Source: Pseudobutyrivibrio sp. UBA1225 (GTDB taxonomy: Bacteria > Bacillota > Clostridia > Lachnospirales > Lachnospiraceae). From it: 44,882 nt of DNA. This document shows, in pieces, positions 41,795-44,882 of this stretch. The stretch covers positions 5,749 through 50,630 of the forward strand of contig DBWZ01000050.1 in assembly GCA_002309345.1 (NCBI GenBank). Direction: 5' to 3'. The translations under genes were made by a program, and so were the position numbers. The notes under the pieces were generated by a model. The model was not told where the DNA came from, ran no database searches, and was given only the letters and a program-made list of their open reading frames with translations. Each line of letters starts with the position of its first letter. The stretch's first letter is position 1.

Positions 41795-43591
41795 TTATTG
41801 AATTTGCTGATTTCTAACTGGGTCTGGATTATCTTTAGGGGCAGGCTGGATAGGTTTATAGACATTTACACAAGTTTTGTTTGGTGGTTTAACTTCCTGC
41901 TTAACCTTTCGCCATGAAGCCTTTACCCAGCCCGGCTTCCGAGATATATTGGTATTGTGAACATTGGTGTGCATTTTTCCAGATGCATCAATATTTATTG
42001 ACTCTCCGCTAGGTTTAATCATGATACTAACTTTTTTGCCCTCTCTATGTTCTATATAACTTGAACCAGGTTCAATCACAAACGTTTTACCTCCAACCTT
42101 TATTTCCGCACCATTATCAAACTTTAAATCAACATAGCTCCAATTTCCTTGAGCCTCAACTTTACCTATTTCGTTACGACGACTATCATATATTTTATAT
42201 GTTTGACATCCATTTCTTTTCATATCACCAGTATAGCTTCCATCAAATTTCAATTTGAATTTACCTACTTTAAGCTTGTTTTTATTTCTTGCGTCTGGGT
42301 CATAACAATAATTATCAGTCACTTCTGTTTTATTATCATTTTTGGCATCGTCATTATTTACCAAAGGGCCCCGGTCGCTATAATGTTTCACCCCCTGTCC
42401 GTCACCTTCCTCTAGGTTCTCTGATGCCACCTCCTTTGGATGCGTTTGAATTGGTTGTTCTGTAATCTTTACCATAGGTGCAACACTCGCTTTAAACTCA
42501 GGTTTTTTTATGCACAAATCATATATTATTTTTGCAACCTCTTCTTTTTCTTTATCAGTACCAAACGCCATATCTATTAATGAATTTTTATCATGTCCAT
42601 CAATTGTTTTATCATTGTTTTTGCCCATTTCTTCTATTAATGCGTTCAAAAAAACATCTGATTGCTTTTTTAGTTCTCCAAATATCAACCCAATCAATTG
42701 TTCTTTCTTAGCTACCATGCCTTGATCGTTTGATACGCTAGATGTGGTATTCGTGCTGCTAGTGCTGGCGGAGTTATTTAAATTGTTGGACACAGGATTA
42801 GCCTCTTCCATCTCTGGCATGTTCTCCGTAATTTCAGAGATGTTATTGTTGTTCGTATTGTCATCCGTTTTTATATTGTTTTTACCGTTGTCTTTACCAG
42901 CAGAGTTTTGGCCTGCCCCGATATCCAAATCTGTCTGTTCTGAGCCCACTGACCGCCTTGACGATGTTGCCGGTTCTGTGTTCTCTGTCGATGCTGGCTC
43001 CGGCGATGACTTATCTGGGGCAGGCTCAGAGACCAAACTTCCCTGTGTGACGCTCGTGTTGGTCAAATCGTTGTTATCCCCGTTGTTAGTTATGTTACTT
43101 GTTTCGCTTGGTCCGTCACCCAGGGTATCCGTGCTGCTAGTGCTGGCGAAGCTGTTTTTATTATTGAGGTCAGGACTATCCTTTTTCTTATTGTGATTGT
43201 CATTGTCCTCCTTTTTTCCAGGGGGGTTATTATTGCCCTTACCGTCAGAGGTTTGGCCTTCTGGCTGCTGTCGCGGATTTTGCTGCTCTTGAGGCGTTAG
43301 CTTCTGAAACTTGTCGGAAGCTTTCCACGTCTTATTAACATAATTAAGAAATCTCTTTCGAAAAGTTTCATTATCATCATCTTCTGCATTTTTTAAAATC
43401 TTTTTTGCCCATTCTTTTATAGTTTGAATGTTTGGGTTTTGTTTGGAGTTCAATATCTCGGATAAATCTTTCTCCTCCCCCAATGAACTATCTTTTATTT
43501 CTTTTATTTCTTTTTTAAACGCCTCTATTCCACCATAATAGATTGCCCCCGCAATATTTGTTATAGTAAGTTTAGTAAAATTGTCACTCAT
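41795..43591 (-). CDS. large Asn/Ser/Thr-rich protein of the T4SS locus
   Basis: A 598-residue protein of unknown function. The N-terminal 100 residues are helical (NIAGAIYYGGIEAFKKEIKEI and on). Residues 105-290 are disordered, with repeated ASTSST-DT/NT phrases. A helical part is at about 290-370. The C-terminus (about 425-560) is a beta-rich domain (LKVGKFKLKFDGSYTG, YVDLKFDNGAEIKVGGKTF, KKVSIMIKPSGESINIDASG). There is no signal peptide. The order helical head, linker, beta tail could fit a substrate or a scaffold of the apparatus. AGGAGG precedes the ATG. Confidence 0.45.
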   Translation of the reverse strand: MSDNFTKLTITNIAGAIYYGGIEAFKKEIKEIKDSSLGEEKDLSEILNSKQNPNIQTIKEWAKKILKNAEDDDNETFRKRFLNYVNKTWKASDKFQKLTPQEQQNPRQQPEGQTSDGKGNNNPPGKKEDNDNHNKKKDSPDLNNKNSFASTSSTDTLGDGPSETSNITNNGDNNDLTNTSVTQGSLVSEPAPDKSSPEPASTENTEPATSSRRSVGSEQTDLDIGAGQNSAGKDNGKNNIKTDDNTNNNNISEITENMPEMEEANPVSNNLNNSASTSSTNTTSSVSNDQGMVAKKEQLIGLIFGELKKQSDVFLNALIEEMGKNNDKTIDGHDKNSLIDMAFGTDKEKEEVAKIIYDLCIKKPEFKASVAPMVKITEQPIQTHPKEVASENLEEGDGQGVKHYSDRGPLVNNDDAKNDNKTEVTDNYCYDPDARNKNKLKVGKFKLKFDGSYTGDMKRNGCQTYKIYDSRRNEIGKVEAQGNWSYVDLKFDNGAEIKVGGKTFVIEPGSSYIEHREGKKVSIMIKPSGESINIDASGKMHTNVHNTNISRKPGWVKASWRKVKQEVKPPNKTCVNVYKPIQPAPKDNPDPVRNQQIQ

Positions 43592-43617
43592 ATTCTAATC
43601 CTCCTATTCCATTAATC

Positions 43618-44694
43618 TTAAAACCAATATTCTCGATCAAAAGACCTATTATGTGCATTCAGTCTTCCAATCATAAGTCGTTTCTTTTTATAAACTTTTC
43701 CTTCAGCATCAAAAATATAATCCCGGACAAACTTCCCATTTTTATACATAGTGAAATCTATCTCACCTTTACCTCTAGACTCCATAGTAATCTTTTTGCC
43801 ACGTCGGATATTTATCTCCAGACCTGCTGCAGTTTCAACATATCCCCCCTCTGGGAATTCCATATCTACATTGATAATCTTGTCATCCTTAGTCTCAATC
43901 ACACCAAGAGACTTCACGTCCTTAGTTGAAATAGTCTGCCTGATGACACCATCCTCGGATAAGAATTTATCGCATACTACTTCCTCGTTGAAGTGAAGTA
44001 TAGTGATTCCAGCCTTAAGATGCTTTGTTGTGTTCTGTTGCTCAATAGTTTCAGCACCTTTAAGCATCGGAAACATTTCGTATAATTCAGGTATGTTATC
44101 TTCACGTTTCCATTCAATATTATGCTTTTGTACGAAATCACTGAGTTCCTTTTTCTTTTCTTCTAATTCTTTGCAATACTCGTCATTTCCTAAAAGCGCC
44201 TCTAGTAAAGCCTTCTCTTTTTCTATGACTTTCATCGAGCTATCGTAGCCTTCCAGTTCAGCTGGAATAGCTTCTATGTTAGCTATCAAATATGTATTGC
44301 GCTCTATCAGAGCGTTGTTCTTTTCGTCGATAGTAGCTATTCTCGATTTATTGTATTCAATCTTATTGGTAGTACCTATCCTAAGAGTCGATGGCAAATC
44401 TGGGTTCTCCAGTACCTTTTCCATTTCCTCTATGTCAGATTTCAGCTTCTCTATCTCGTTTTCGTTATTTTCAATTCCATCCGCGTTTGCATTCTTCATC
44501 TGCTGCATGATATTCTGCTCACGCTCTTTTTCGTTCTTCTGTATTTTGATATGGTTATGGTATTTCAATAAAAGATTTCTTTTCCCTTCGATATCTTTCA
44601 CGCCATATCCATGGTTCATAAAAATACTTGCAAGCTTATCTAGCTCATCTTTATTAATCTCAAGTTCGCCCTCTAGAGTTTTTTCTTCTGACAT
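43618..44694 (-). CDS. coiled-coil protein with beta-rich C-terminus, first gene of the T4SS locus
   Basis: A 358-residue protein of unknown function. Residues 8-60 and 60-205 are charged helices with heptads (IEKLKSDIEEMEKVLENPDL, KVIEKEKALLEALLGNDEY). About 225-345 is beta-rich (AGITILHFNEEVV, AAGLEINIRRGKKITME, KGEIDFTMYKNGKF). There is no signal peptide or membrane helix, so it should be cytoplasmic. A strong AGGAGG site and motif copy A lie upstream. The 188-base stretch to the window end holds only the motif and A/T runs. Confidence 0.5.
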   Translation of the reverse strand: MSEEKTLEGELEINKDELDKLASIFMNHGYGVKDIEGKRNLLLKYHNHIKIQKNEKEREQNIMQQMKNANADGIENNENEIEKLKSDIEEMEKVLENPDLPSTLRIGTTNKIEYNKSRIATIDEKNNALIERNTYLIANIEAIPAELEGYDSSMKVIEKEKALLEALLGNDEYCKELEEKKKELSDFVQKHNIEWKREDNIPELYEMFPMLKGAETIEQQNTTKHLKAGITILHFNEEVVCDKFLSEDGVIRQTISTKDVKSLGVIETKDDKIINVDMEFPEGGYVETAAGLEINIRRGKKITMESRGKGEIDFTMYKNGKFVRDYIFDAEGKVYKKKRLMIGRLNAHNRSFDREYWF

Positions 44695-44763
44695 ATATCA
44701 TCCTCCTGAATCATCTGTAGCTTTAAATTTTTCACTATTATTTTTTCTACTGCTATTATTAAT

Positions 44764-44790
44764 TCAATAAAATCCACTCATTTTTTTCCA
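44764..44790 (-). promoter_or_regulatory. T4SS locus motif, copy A (before the first gene)
   Basis: On the minus strand TGGAAAAAAAT, six bases (GAGTGG, unlike the A-rich spacers of the other copies), ATTTTATTGA, then ATTAATAATAG. The two conserved blocks are kept while the spacer differs, so the likeness is not just A/T bias. It lies 70 bases before the first gene. Confidence 0.65.
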
Positions 44791-44882
44791 TTTTTGCAAA
44801 AAAAAATAAATATCTTTCGATATTCATCTAAAAAAATAAACTCATTTATAAATTTCGTAAACGGTAAATCATCCGTACCTTT

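Noticed and set aside
22928..44694. Calling the locus a Tn916- or Tn1549-type conjugative transposon
   Set aside because: No relaxase, integrase, Tn916-type genes or att sites are seen, and it has a VirB11-type ATPase and four VirB6-like genes.
44276..44770. 164-codon plus-strand hydrophobic frame at the right end
   Set aside because: It is antisense to a charged coiled-coil gene, which always gives Ser/Phe/Leu-rich shadows, and it runs through the promoter motif.

Overview
The window looks like chromosomal DNA of an anaerobic, low-GC Gram-positive bacterium of the Lachnospiraceae, most like the Butyrivibrio/Pseudobutyrivibrio group. This rests on an NAD-linked class 1B pyrD/pyrK pair, a MecA adaptor, a DUF4349 lipoprotein, AAGGAGG-type ribosome binding sites and many lipobox proteins. 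The genus is an inference, since there is no rRNA gene. All 34 genes I can support lie on the minus strand and are read from high to low coordinates.

Right to left on the map (left to right in transcription), 44.7-22.9 kb is one large type IV secretion system (T4SS) locus. It holds three accessory proteins, a VirB11/CpaF-type ATPase, a lone VirB4 N-domain protein, a full VirB4, two basic low-complexity proteins sharing an N-terminal module, a VirD4/TraG coupling ATPase, four VirB6/TrbL-like membrane paralogues, a small VirB2/Maff2-like pilin candidate, a PrgI/VirB3-like protein, an anchored extracytoplasmic protein and a lipoprotein. Three copies of one A/T-rich motif (TGGAAAAAAAT-N5/6-ATTTTATTGA, followed by a TATATA-like box) sit 40-70 bases upstream of the first gene, of virB11 and of the pilin gene. 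They divide the locus into three likely transcription units. No relaxase, integrase or origin of transfer is seen here.

From 22.8 to 15.5 kb lies a defence-like stretch. It has a HipA/CtkA-type kinase overlapping a DUF2442-like/helix-turn-helix antitoxin candidate, driven by a strong promoter with a palindrome over its -35 box. Next come two tandem membrane-anchored beta-propeller proteins, the second of which carries an N-terminal TIR domain.

From 15.4 kb to the left end the genes are housekeeping: a three-gene ABC importer of the ABC_sub_bind type, an aspartate kinase, a DUF4349 lipoprotein, a pyrC-pyrF-pyrK-pyrD operon, mecA, and a trehalose locus (treR, then treP-treC) with three TreR-box palindromes.

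The most unusual non-coding object is a roughly 740-bp imperfect inverted repeat (about 4231-4971) between treR and mecA. It has very GC-rich outer ends that are nearly identical between the arms, diverged inner arms, and a centre of two hairpins that each show an AGGAC loop. The repeated T4SS promoter motif and the fourfold VirB6 expansion are the next most interesting signals.
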